Positions 10,530 to 21,781 of a stretch of 35,194 nucleotides of DNA are shown here, piece by piece. The position numbers were made by a program, and so were the translations under genes. Below the pieces are notes generated by a model, which searched no databases, was not told the origin of the DNA, and saw nothing but the letters and a program-made list of their open reading frames with translations. Source of the DNA: Acanthamoeba sp. SK_2022b. Its lineage: Eukaryota > Discosea > Longamoebia > Acanthamoebidae. Each line of letters begins with the position of its first letter. Positions within the stretch are counted from its first letter, which is position 1. Location: assembly GCA_027943245.1 (NCBI GenBank), contig JANDJZ010000416.1, forward strand, positions 1 to 35,194, in the 5' to 3' direction.

Positions 10530-12929
10530 TCAGTGGGCGGGGGGCAGGATGGAGCGAATCACTTCGGGCTCGTCCTCTTCGAGCATGAGCTCGCGCGGAA
10601 TGGTGTAGGGCTGCAGCCGGACCATGATGCCCGCGCTGGGTGTGGCAGTGCCGAACGTCGCTCGGTACTGCGGCAGAGGCAGCTTGTTGTCCTGTCGTGT
10701 GAAGGGAGGGCGGCAGGCAGCGTGTTGCGATCAGCGATGACCATCGCACGCGCACAAAAATGCTGGTAGGGCTTGATACCTTGAGCTCGACGGCGTGCGC
10801 TCGCACCAGGGTGGAGAAGCATGAGGTGAGGAGCGTCATGGCGTACTTCTCGGCAGGGCACTTGTGCATTCCATAGCCAAACTGCACGAAGGCCATACCA
10901 TAGAAGGACGTGGGATTGAACGCTGTCTTGGTCTCTGGCGCTTGCCTTGTTGACAAATAACAAAGGCAACACTAGTCAGTTTGTTTTCACACAGCGAACA
11001 CTGGGGAGACTACGGCGTACTTCTTCTTGGGCGGAGCGAAGCGCTTCGGGAAAAAGATGCCCGCATCGGGGAAAATGTCCGAGTCCAGATGGCCGAGAAG
11101 GGGCGACACGCACAGCAGCGAGCCCTCGGGGATCGTGAAGCCTTCGAACTGCATCATCGTTGGCATCCATGTGGAACGAGAGTTAGTGAAGCACAGCAAT
11201 CCGGGGGGGGGAAGGCTACAGTATTTGTACCTTGAACGACTTCAAGGCCTTGCGCGGCGGCAGCATGGTGGTGAAGTACAGTCGTGTGACCTGAACGGAT
11301 GAGAGAGACCATGAGCCATCTACGTAATGGCGATGTGGAGCGGGGCCGGTTACCTCCTGAATGCATTGATCGAGCTCGCGGAATGACGAAAACTGGCTGT
11401 AGGCGAATTCCTCAGACTCGCCCATGACCCGTCTCTGCTCGCGTCTTACGCGGTGACTGTGCGCATAGACTGTGTGTGAGCGAATGAGGGAGGCGGTTGG
11501 ATCGAGGCGGCGGTGGCGAGAGAAGGCGTACAGGTCCTGAGCGTGGCCCTTTTGGGACATGTGGGCAATGAGCCAAGTGAGGTGAGTGGCGGTATTGGAC
11601 TGCCCGTAGTAGAACATCTGGAGCACGGTGTCGACGCTCTGTTCGATGGGCAACCAGGAGCCGTCCTCCTGCTTCACCTGAGCCAACAGCCGCAGGAGGT
11701 GTCCCTCTGATAATCGCACGCACGTAGGTGTACGAGATGAGATACCACCGATGCATGCCTAGGCTCTGCGCACGCTCAACACAATTAACGCAGTGCGAGA
11801 CGCGCGCGGCGGCACCTTCAGCGTCATCCGAGGTCTTCTTGCTCTGGCGCAGGCGAGTGAACTCCTGCTCGATCAGGCTGGCTAGCGTGCGACGGGCCTC
11901 GAGCGCGCGCTTGACCGGCGGGACGAACGGCACGTCGGGCAGAATGCGCGCCAGCAGGTGAGCCGAGTCCTTCTCAAGCGCGAGGAAGCTCTCAGCGAAC
12001 GCTCGCCCGTGTGCGGCGTAGAAGGCGTCGCCCAGCAGCAGACGGGTGTTGATCTCCATCACCAGGGCCTGGGCGGCCGCAGCGAGCTCGATGTAGCCGT
12101 CGCGCCCTGCGCGCTCGGCCCACTCGCCGAGAGTGCGCCGCGCGATGTCGGCGCAGCGCTGGCTGTATTGTTCCATGCGCTCCGTGCGGAATACTGTGGC
12201 GACCGCCTCCTGCATCTTCTGTAGGTTGTACTTGGGAACCTGCGTCGATGGGTTGGTGTGGAAGTAGGCCAACCGTCGCATGCGCTCCACGCCTATTGGA
12301 GGAGGTACGGCCACGTCAGTGGGCTCACATTCGCACGGTGGCGCGCGATGCACGGGGTGCGTGTGGGGGTTGGATTGTGCGTGCCTTGGTGATGCGAGAT
12401 CTCCCCGGTCTCTTCGGCGTTGTAGAAATACTTGTCCAGCGTGCTGTGCAAGCTACCACCTCCATCCTGATGCGGGGATGGGTCAGACCTCCTCGATTGA
12501 GGTGTAACATACGGACACACGCAGCGTTCGTACCAGAGACGAGCGCAGCAGGAAGACAGCGTCGATGAACAACAAGTTGAGTCGAAAGACATTGCCGTAC
12601 TACAAACATCACCGCGCACGGTCGTCAACGTCCGTCTCATCTTTGCAGTCTTCTCAAAAAAAGGCAGTACCATGAGATGAGCCCACTCGAGCGTCTTGAC
12701 TGGGCTGCTAAAGTAGGCCAACGCTGCGCCGAGCAGCGGCACCCCCTTCTCCACGCGAGGCGGTCCGCCGTGCCCAGTCGGCTTGACCTGCAGCGTGATC
12801 GCCCCACCTCATTATTAAATTTCATCTCAAGTCGCCGGCAAGCGTTTGGGCGTGTACGCGTTGATAGAGCAGGTAGAGGACGGCAGCCACAAGGGCAAGC
12901 GGCAAGACGGCCCATAAAAGAAGTCCCAT
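10530..12929 (-). CDS. Cytochrome P450 monooxygenase
   Basis: Membrane-bound haem monooxygenase, 538 residues. Exons: 12929-12858, 12787-12671, 12599-12534, 12466-12385, 12292-11816, 11706-11532, 11444-11354, 11290-11231, 11148-11000, 10945-10780, 10691-10530. Residues 1-24 form the N-terminal anchor, followed by basic and proline-containing sequence (VKPTGHGGPP). The I helix carries YYGQSNTATH, the K-helix ExxR is EVTR (split by an intron at 11354/11290), the aromatic region is FNPTSF, and the haem loop is FGYGMHKCPAEKYA with Cys about residue 459. The loop has His where Arg is usual and Ala for the last Gly. The SQ-N-T type I helix recalls CYP7/CYP8-like enzymes, but I cannot assign a CYP family. 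Intron 4 needs a GC-AG splice. The junction at 11000/10945 is the least certain. Confidence 0.88.
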
Positions 12930-13039
12930 AGTGCCGTTGCTCCCCACTCCAAGGTCGTCCCACACCAACACAAACAGGTGTAGCGCAAGAAAGAAACTGA
13001 TTTAAAAATGGATTTACACTTTTTGCTCGTACGCTCAAG
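12930..13039. promoter_or_regulatory. Shared divergent promoter region, P450 and MMS19
   Basis: Only 110 bases separate the P450 and MMS19 start codons, which point away from each other. Both promoters and 5' untranslated leaders must fit here or extend into the genes. No TATA box is obvious; there is a short A/T-rich stretch near 12990-13020. Confidence 0.55.
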
Positions 13040-16000
13040 ATGGCAGACGGATCGCTGGTGGCCACAATCGACGATTTTGTAAACCCTGAGAAGGGCGACG
13101 ATGCTCGCACGGATGCCCTCAATGATCTGCTCATTCGTACGGCCCACTGTGCCATGCGCAGCGCCAAAATCCCTTGATTCATCTGCGGAGCGAGATGGTA
13201 AGCACATGTGATTCTGACTCTCCTTTTCCCGTCTCCTCATTTATGACAGGCGTGCACACGGGCGGTGTGACGCTGCACCAGCTCGTGGAGAACATGGCCG
13301 ACTACTTGCCTTCCAAGGACGAGGTCATCCGCGGCCGAGGTACTGCACCCTACCCCACTACCCGCGCCGCATACAGCGACTGCGGTCTCACTCTGCTGGT
13401 CACAGCGACGCTGCTGCTGTCGGAGATGATCGCGCGATTGCCCGAGCTCAAGCTGGACGAGGGATCGCTTCACTTCCTCTCGGCCTTCTACGCCGACCGT
13501 CTCCAGGTTTCTCCCTCCAAAATGATGGCCACCCTGCACGAAACCTCTCGAGACCTTTAGCCACACCTTAGTTGAGAGGCAGCTACCTCACGGCACCACC
13601 GCGCTCTGAATGCAGGATTTCCCCTCTATCTCTGAAGTGCTCAAGGGCCTCCTGGCGCTCCTCACCAACCACAGCATCGCAAACGAGGACGTGATGGCCA
13701 TCATCCGAAGGTACAACTGACGATGTTTGTCTCTCGGAGCCCCGTAATGGGCCGAGATCTCACCCGGGTTCCTGTCCTCGTCTTTGGCTTCTTCAGCATC
13801 ACGGCCGAGGTGGTGGATCAGGGCTATATGGTGTCCCTGTCGCAGCCTGCGCGCATGAACCTGCTTCAGATCTATTCCATCATCCTGGACAAGTACAAGG
13901 AAGGTGAGCCTCTCCTCCAGACTCATGACGAGTTGGCCTCAACGTCGATGCTGCCCCTGCTTCACCTCTCACACTTCGCGATCATGTGGCGGTCACTGTT
14001 CTTCGCAGCTGCCAAGTCGCTCAAGGCCGATTTCGTCTTCTCCTTTGTGCGCGTGCTCGACGGTGAGCGTGACCCCCGCAATCTGGTCATCGGCTTCCAG
14101 ACATTCGTCAAAGTCGTGCACACCGTCCCCGAGTTTGTTCGCTTCAGCGAGGTACGCATAGCTCACGAGCCTACCCCGCTACTGCTGCTGAGTCCACTGA
14201 CCTGCGAAACTGCACAACGGTCATGCGCTCACCAACCCAGGAACTGTTCGAGGTCGTGTCCGTCTACTTCCCGGTGACGTTCACGCCCAAACCGAACGAC
14301 CCCTACGGCATCACCAAAGAAGCGCTGGTCCACAGCCTCCGGTAGCTCTCCCCCCGGCACGCCATGCCCATCACGCTCATCGTTATGGTGGTTGAGCTCA
14401 ACCGTTGTGCCTCTCCAGGGGGTGCTTTGCGGCATCGTCAGAGCTCGCCCAGCACGTCATTCCATTCCTGCTCGACAAGGAGTCCTCCACCATCAGCGAA
14501 ACCAAGGTTTGCGGTCCACCGCTCCTGCATTCTCTCTCATTGGCTGGGCACATGTGCGCGCTATTGACGCGCGCGTGATTCTAGCTGGACGCCCTGGAGA
14601 CACTTTCGCTCTGCGCGCAGAGCTACGGATCCCTCACCATCTCCCGATACATCGAGGACATCTGGCCTGCGCTGCGCACCGAGGTGCGCCCCCTCCCTCG
14701 TCGAGAGTTTGTTTTGAGGATACTGACCAGAAGCGTCATTCGCGCTGCGCGTTAACCCCTCCAGGTACTCACTTCCAAGGAGGCACGCGTCGTCGATCAG
14801 GCTCTCAAGACCGTGTCCGACGTGACCAAAGTTTTGTCGAGCGACGTCGTTACTATCACTTCCGGCGCGCGTGTTTCATCCAATCTGCGAGTACACCACT
14901 TCAACACCACACGCACGCACGCACGAGGCTATGGTGTTGTGGTCAGCTCAGGCACTGAGTGATTCGCTTGCGTGCAGGAATTTTTGGAGCCGCTCATCAA
15001 CCAGTGCCTGCACGAACTCCGATCACCCGACTCCAAGATCGCCATCTCCTGCGGCAAGATCCTGCAGTCGGCCGCTTCGGCTTCCGGTACGAGCGTAGTC
15101 GTCACGCGATGTGGAGAGGGAGGGGGGGGGGAGCAAGGCGTGCTCACCTATTGGGAAACAAACCGGGGCGTACGCTCACTCTTCTGACTTGGCCTCCCCA
15201 GTTCGCGCGTGCGTGGAGATTCTGAAGGACACGTTCCCGATCCTGCTGCGTCAGTTCTCGCTCGAGGAGCGTCCCTCGCATCGCCAGTCGCTGCTCGACC
15301 TGGTGCTGAACTTTGTCACGGCAAGCAGCCACTTCAAGGGTACCTCCACGAGCTCGCACGCACGCATTCAATAATCTCAACGCGTCGTCCTGTCCACTCT
15401 GCAGAGCTCACCGAAGAGAACCACCCGCTGCGGCCCTGGCGCGACCAGCTCTTCTCCACCTTCACCAGCACATTTGTATGCACACGCGTCGCCTCTTCGT
15501 CAATACGCCTAGTTTCGTGTTTCATTCGAACGTGAATGCGACAATCCAGGTCGCACAGAGCATGCTCAGCACGGCCAAGTTCAAGATCACCTCCATCACC
15601 GGCCTTCGTGACCTTCTGCTGGCCGATCTGCTCGATGCGAACCAGGTAAGCCATCCTTGTCCCGGACTTCTTGAGTCTGGTTTTTGCAGCGGCTCATGAG
15701 CCTATTCCATTAGACCGAAGTGGTGCTGTTGCACTTCAGCAAGGCCGTGCTCGAAGATAGAGACGCCGTGGTCCGGTAGGTCTTTTTTTAATATTATAAA
15801 CTATTAATATTTTTTTATAATTCATTTTACCTTCTGATCTGCGATTAGATCAAATGCGCTTCGTGCTCTGGACATGATTGCCCACCAGCCAGGCAAGGTC
15901 GGACTGATCGAGCGATACACGCTGCCCGCTCTCTTTGACGCTGTCACCAACACAACTGCAAAGACCGACGCCGCCACCCTGCCTCAGCGTACGCCGTTGC

Positions 16001-18872
16001 CCGTGCCACACGCACACAGATGTTGACGATTGCTTTTTATTAATTTGTTTTTCAACATTAATCCATCAAAATAGCACGAGAGGAGAGCGAAGAGCATCGG
16101 GAGGACAGCGAGGGGCATACCTTGCCCGCGATCCTGGGCGCGCTCACCGTCCTCGCCTCTGAGCCCTCCCTCTGCCGCGCGATGGTCCCGAGGCTGCTGC
16201 AGATCGCCGAGTCGCGTTGGACCGGTGCGCAAGTGACATCTCTCCCTCCCTCGGCTGAATATGTGCGCGCGAACACAACTCACTCCGCCTCCGTGTGCAC
16301 GCGCACAGACCTGAGGCAGGCAAGCCATGACGGCAAGGCGCACTCCGTGCCTGCGCACGTGCTCGAGGGGCTGTCGCGCATCGTCGCCACGTCGGCCGGC
16401 GCGCCCGAATCGTCGGCGATCATCCGGGAGTGGGCGGCCACCCACTGCCCGCGCGTGCTCAAGCTGCTCATCAACGAGGCCGCCTCCCAGGTACTTCACA
16501 ATATTTGCTTGCGCATGCGCGCCGCTGTTCTTGCCTTGCTGACGAGCGCTTTCTCGCCCGCGAATCACGCGTGGCCTACACAGGCGGCCGTCGCCGAGTC
16601 CGTCGATTTCCTGCACGCGCTGGACTCGAGCGTCCGCCTCTTTGGTGCGGTGACCAGAGGTCTGGAAGCGGGCCCGGAGCGCGCCGACTTTGTCGATTCG
16701 GTCGTGGCCCTGTACCTGAACGGCAAGGCCGACAAGTTCCCACACGAGGTGCCCTGCTCCTTCACTCGCCGGACATTGTGTCTCGCGTTTGCCGCCTCAC
16801 TGCTTATCTGCTCGCTGCCTCATCGACGCGCCACTCTGCTCCACCTTCCCACAGGCCGAGTCATTCCGCCCGTTTGACGAGAAGGCGCCCACCGCACAGA
16901 AGCTGCTGATCAGGATCTTCACCGCTGTGATCGGCTCGGCGCACCGCGACGTACGTATATTGTTGGTCCACATCGTGCGCGCGCCTATGTGCGCGTGCGT
17001 GGTGTTGGGGAACTCATCACATGCGGTTTGGACGCAGACGCCCCTGTCCTCCGCGGATGAGGTGTTGGGCCGATTGTATGCGTTCACGGACACTCGCGCG
17101 ATCGCCAGCGGAGGCGAGCCGACCAAGGCCGCCGAGTCGATCGCCCTGTCCGCCTCCCAGGGGTTGGCCGCTGTCGCGAACAAGCTGCCTGAAGGTAATC
17201 ATTCAACCATAACAGCAAACCTCCTGAGGGAGGGGAGGCTGACAAGTGCGCCGGTGCGCTGAGCGGTAGATTCGGCCGAGTTGAGCGAGTTTTTGGCGCA
17301 AGTGCTGCCCGAGCTTGGCCGCAAGGTCGGACCGAGCTCTTCCGTGTCGTTCCAGGAAAAGGTCGACGCCCTGCGCACTCTCACTTGGGTACCTCTCTCG
17401 AACAGGCCACTGTGTGCGTGTGTGCGCGTGTGTGTCGAGGGAGCGGTGATGTGGCGCCCTGTGTTGCTCACGTCTCTTGGTGGTTGGGCGTGACCAGTTG
17501 GCTAAGGCGCTGGTGATGCGCGGCCATGCCAAGGGCAAGGAGGTGGCCAACGAACTCATCGCACTCCTCTCATCCACCGAGGAGGAAGGACACAAGAAGT
17601 ACGCTCATTTAATAATCATATTACTATTTATTTCTATTTCTATTTCTATTTCTCCGCTCATTTATCAATTTCTTTATTTTGTGTAGGCCGCAACGCAGCT
17701 CTTAACTCCTTGCGCTCTCTCTCGCTTTTGGTGTTTGTGGCCACGAACAGGCTGTCAGTCCTGGCCGCGCAGTCCATGGACGTCATTATAGGCGACTCGG
17801 AGGACGTGCTCAATGCCCAAACCAGCTCCCGCATTCGGGTCCTGTACAAGCAGCGCTTCTTCAGCGAGCTCCTGCCCACGCTGCTGCGCGGGTTCCACGA
17901 CGCCTCTGCGCAGGCCAAGCCAGCCCACCTGCTCGCCATCTCCTACCTCCTCAAGCACATCCCCAAGTCGGTGCTCCTTTCCGAGCTTCCCACGGTACCA
18001 CCACCGCTCGCGCCTCCGACCCTCAACCCCTCCCCATTTATTTCCTCACACTTTTCTTTGTCATCGTCGTCGCCCTCGTTGCCATTGTCTCCGTCTCGTC
18101 GTCGTCGTGGCAGGTGATGCCGCTCATCGTGCAGTCGATCGGCGCCGACGACGAGGGCCTGATCTCGTCGACCCTCCAGACACTCTCCATGCTCATCAAG
18201 GAGGCGCCCAACATGGTGGGCGAGCACGTCTCGGCGTTCGTCCCGGCGCTCCTCCGACTCACCACCTTCCGAGCCAAGATGGTGCCCTCCCCCTCACGCG
18301 CGCGCGATGAGTGAGCGAGTGCACTCAACTACATGAAGCCCACTCCCCCCTGCTGCTGCGGCTAACAATTGCTGTCGACGCGTCTGCGCACACAGGCCAT
18401 TCGCATTGCCGCGCTGGACTGCCTGTCGGCGTTTATCGCTCTTCCCTTCTACAAGATCTTCCCCTACCAGAAGAAGAGTGCGTTGTCCCGTTTAACACAC
18501 AACACGATGCGCGCGTCACTCGCGATCGCGCGTGCGCGTGTGTATGTGTATGAGGTTTGGGCTGACTCGGAAACGAAACAGTCACGAACGAGCTTTCAGC
18601 CGCGCTGGACGACCCCAAGCGAGCCGTGCGCAAGGCCGCCGTCAAGTGTCGCAACCAGTGGTAACGCTTCTCTCGCACTCTCGCCTCTCCCCCCGCAGTC
18701 GACGCTCACCCTCTTTTGCCCGTCGCCCCATTAACGCGACACCAGGTTCGGCCTCAAAACGGACAGCACGGCCCTGCGCAAGCCCGGCACCTCACCCGCC
18801 CCTGATCCGTCACCTTCCTCGCATCACGGCCACGACCACCACGGCCATGACCACCGCGGCCACGCTCACTGA
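13040..18872 (+). CDS. MMS19: MMS19 homologue, cytosolic Fe-S targeting factor
   Basis: HEAT-repeat scaffold of the cytosolic iron-sulfur assembly (CIA) targeting complex, which hands Fe-S clusters to DNA repair and replication enzymes such as XPD and polymerases. The 28 exons run from 13040-13136 and 13250-13339 to 18582-18660 and 18746-18872, and encode 1110 residues with every phase consistent; human MMS19 is of similar size. Recognisable segments: LHQLVENMADYL with IIRGRG-type sequence and LSAFYADRL (MMS19 N-domain); VLDGERDPRNL; FPVTFTPKPNDPYGI; and the C-domain run LSHLL-like LLAISYLLKHIPKSVLL, IRIAALDCLSAF, DDPKRAVRKAAVKCRNQWFGL. After the usual family end (NQWFGL) the chain adds about 30 residues ending in a histidine-rich tail, HHGHDHHGHDHRGHAH. 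The start gives MADGSLVATIDDF. Confidence 0.93.
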
Positions 18873-19168
18873 AGCCTTTGCTGACAAAACCGCAGCTGTC
18901 CACAGTACAGCGAGTATCCCCACGACCAATCAGAGGGCAAGTATTTATTGGTTTTTTATTTATTGGCCGGCACTTGGGGGTGGACTTCTCGTTGGCCCAC
19001 GGGTCATACAACTTTCGCATAAAGCAGTACGGGTTGGGGCGCACAACTCCAGCGGTTGTCCCGGTGTTTATATAAAAAGACACGCAACTAACCTAGGTCG
19101 CCATATCTTTTTTCTCTGCGCACACACCCCTACCTCGACGCTTCTTCTAGTCTCACACTCTATCAACA
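18873..19168. other. Intergenic spacer between MMS19 and the penta-EF-hand gene
   Basis: About 296 bases between tandem genes. It should contain the MMS19 3' end and the next gene's promoter. I see A/T-rich patches (near 18940-18970) and a pyrimidine run near 19105-19120, but no gene or RNA. Confidence 0.5.
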
Positions 19169-20121
19169 ATGCAGCAACCTACCTGGGGTGCCCATGCTCG
19201 TCCTTGGGTATGCACCCTGCCATAATCCTTTGTTGCGTTGTCTCTCCACCGCTCACCTCGCCCTCTCTTCGTCGTTCTAGTTCGCGTCGTATTTCGGCAA
19301 CGACGCTCACCTCGTTGGCCAAATCCAAGGTAAGCTCTTAATGCTCTTTCGTAAGAGCGAAAGCGACGAGAGATTAATCGATTATTTTCCATCATCCCAC
19401 GTCCTATTAGCGTGGTTCAGCGCGGTTGACACGGACAGGAGCGGACAGTTGGATCAGGGCGAGCTCGGTCGCGCTCTCCAGCAAGCCGGGGTACCACCTC
19501 CCTTACGACCACAAACGGTCGCTCCTGCTGACGTCACGTCTATTCGGTTTTTTTATTTTTCTCCCCGTGCAGCTCAACTTCAACCCGACCACGCTGAGGC
19601 GACTCTTGACGACGTTCGACCTGGACAGGTCGGGCCACCTCGGCGTCAACGAGTTCGTGTGCCTCTACCAATTCGTGCTCTCCCTCCGCAACTCCTTCGC
19701 CGCTCAGGACCGCGACCGCTCGGGCAAGCTCGACAACTGTATGCATCCATCCAGCGCTACTCCCTTAAGTTTGCCACGTTTTTATGTGCCCGCACTCTCA
19801 CACTCACGCATCTACATGCGTTCAGGGAACGAAATCACATCGGCGCTGGCGCATGGCGGCTTCCAGCTGAGCCCGCCGGCCATCAACAGCGTGCTGAGCC
19901 GCTTCGACCCCAACCGGGTCGGCCTCACGCTGGAGGCCTTCACCGAGGTGGCCCTCTACCTGGCCAGCCTCAGGTCCTACTTTGACTTCTACGCCCACCA
20001 GCCCAAGCAGAGCTTTGGCCAGCCCCCGATGTCCCATGGCCCGCCTGGGATCACGCCCACCAACGCCACCATCACCATCAACTTTGATCAGCTCGTGAGC
20101 GCCACTCCCTACTTCCAGTAA
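19169..20121 (+). CDS. Penta-EF-hand (PEF) calcium-binding protein
   Basis: A 209-residue member of the peflin/ALG-2/sorcin family, calcium sensors that work at membranes and in vesicle traffic. Exons: 19169-19207, 19281-19329, 19411-19490, 19573-19738, 19826-20121. The short N-terminus is Gln/Pro/Trp-containing. EF1 has the loop DTDRSGQLDQGE and EF2 DLDRSGHLGVNE, both canonical 12-residue loops. EF3 begins DRDRSGKLDN, but the spliced product places Trp-Asn before the Glu, making it one residue too long. EF4 (DPNRVGLTLEAF) and EF5 are degenerate, as is common in PEF proteins. The C-terminal part has a QPKQSFGQPP linker. The start ATG follows a long pyrimidine-rich leader. Convergent with the aquaporin gene. 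Confidence 0.88.
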
Positions 20122-20170
20122 TCGCGTTCATGTCTGGCGCGCGCCTGTCCTTCCTTTCCTTCTCCGAAGG

Positions 20171-20176
20171 AATAAA
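20171..20176 (+). terminator. Possible polyadenylation signal AATAAA for the PEF gene
   Basis: AATAAA lies 50 bases after the PEF stop codon and before the 3' end of the convergent aquaporin gene, a normal distance for cleavage and polyadenylation. Use of this hexamer here is inferred from position only. Confidence 0.5.
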
Positions 20177-20230
20177 ACATAAGCTAAGTACAAGTAATTT
20201 GCATTTTGATCGCTGAACTGTGAGCAAGAA

Positions 20231-21530
20231 TCAAGCTGTCCCCTCACGGTCCTCCCACTGCGGGTTGATAATGGGCTGGGACTCGCTGAGCGAGCTGCCC
20301 AGGTAGCTGATCTCCTTCTTAATGATGCCCTTGATGATCCGGCCGCCCTCGCGCTTCTGCGCAGACACGTCGGCAATGGACCGCACGTCGGCCGAGAACA
20401 GGTGCCCGTCGCCCTGCACCTCCTCGGCGCCCGGGGCGTCGTGGAACTCACGCCTGTTGGTGAACCAGAAGACGACGCCTGCCGCCAGGCCGCCAATCAG
20501 TGGCCCCACCCAGTAGATCCACAGATACTTGAGGTCCTCCCCGTCGTGCTTGTTGATGGCGTTCACCTGCCGACACACCGTGTCAGCAGTCGATGCGGCC
20601 ACCAGCGTTGGAGGGGAGAGGAGGGAGCAGTACGATCAGGATGCCGGTGCCCACGGCCGGGTTGAAGACTCCCCCAGAGACGGCTGAAGCGCGCGGGCAG
20701 GCCAAAGGTGAGGCAGTGAACGCTGGCTCGCCTTGAGGGGAGGGGGCTACGCACGGCCTACGGTGATGGCGCCCGCGACGACGGTCATGCCAATGGAGAG
20801 GCCAAAGAAGGAGTTACCGGCCTGGGTCTCGGTGGTGGCGGTCTGCAGCACAACTGTGGCCAGCAGGAAGGTCCACACGATCTCCACGAACAGGGCGCGC
20901 CCATCTCCCTCCGGGCCTGGGTAGGTGGGACCTGGGTGAGCCAAGTCGCACACTACTCACTGACTGCGGGGCCAACCTGGCGTCACGGCAAAGGTGGCAT
21001 CCTTGATGTGCCAGTAGAAGAGGCCGGCGATAAATGCCGCCACAACCTGAGTGACGACGTAGATTAGGGCGTCGACGCCGCTGATCTTATTCCTGCGGCT
21101 CAGCCACACCGCCAGCGTGACAGCTACGCGCGAAGAGAATAAGGTGAGCTGGTTGCACAAGCACGGTGCTTAACTAACAGCGAAGAGCAAACGTGGCGCT
21201 TGACGTACCAGGGTTGTAGTGCGCGCCTGGAGATAACGGAAAGGGTGTGTATTAGCAATAACTAACAATGACTAAATTTTATTAATAAATCAAAAGGAAA
21301 AATAAAAGAGGGAATGAGGAAGGGGGGGAGGCGGCACCCGATACGTGTCCGCCGGCAAAGACAACCACGACGAGGGTGAAGCCAATGCCAAAGGGAGCCA
21401 ATGGGCTCGGAGTAGGGAGCGAGTTGAGGCCAATGGCAGTCACCAGGAAAAAGGTGCCTATGAACTCGACCACAAACGGTGCCAGCACGTTGAACACCTT
21501 GGTCGCTGCGTACGGGAACTTGAACGGCAT
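20231..21530 (-). CDS. Aquaporin / MIP family channel
   Basis: Six-helix water or small-solute channel, 306 residues. Exons: 21530-21338, 21226-21209, 21123-20977, 20931-20755, 20683-20634, 20566-20231. The first half has VVEFIGTFFLV (helix 1) and GAHYNPAVT (first NPA); the second half has FVEIVWTFLLATVVL and GGVFNPAVG (second NPA), then LWIYWVGPLIGGLAAG (helix 6). The first NPA is encoded mainly by an 18-nt exon. The second NPA is followed by Val, not the Arg that normally lines the selectivity filter. The extracellular loop before helix 4 is Pro/Gly-rich, and a charged cytosolic tail of about 75 residues follows helix 6. In an amoeba such a channel could act at the plasma membrane or contractile vacuole, which is inference. 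Confidence 0.9.
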
Positions 21531-21552
21531 CTTTGGTCTTCTCTCTCCGCTC

Positions 21553-21570
21553 CTCTCTCTCTCTCTCTCT
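21553..21570. repeat. (CT)n run upstream of the aquaporin start
   Basis: Short CT dinucleotide run 23-40 bases upstream of the aquaporin ATG; on the transcribed strand it reads GA. It probably lies in the 5' leader or core promoter. Confidence 0.8.
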
Positions 21571-21781
21571 CCGCGCAGCGTGTTTGTTGCGGGAAGGCTG
21601 TGTGCCGACTTTTAAAGACCACCTTGTCCAAATTTGTGTGCTTATCGGGTATCGGCGGGACACTCTGCGCCTGACTTTTCGCTGCGGCGGCGCCGATAGA
21701 CCTGCCACTGCCCTCCGGCTTCTCACCGTCGGTCATCAAGTCTGAGAATATCACGAGTAGTTATTTATTACCCCGAGGGAG

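Noticed and set aside
13137..13200. An extra small MMS19 exon with QNPLIHLRSEM
   Set aside because: It would need a 20-odd-base intron and leaves the following exon out of phase. A single phase-1 intron from 13137 to 13249 fits the family better.
15984..16745. 253-codon open frame antisense to MMS19
   Set aside because: It overlaps several MMS19 exons and introns that fit the family in every phase; it matches nothing known and is a by-product of GC-rich coding sequence on the opposite strand.
18754..19083. Minus-strand frame between MMS19 and the PEF gene
   Set aside because: It overlaps the MMS19 last exon; the rest has low-complexity Arg/Gly from the complement of the His codons and shows no domain.
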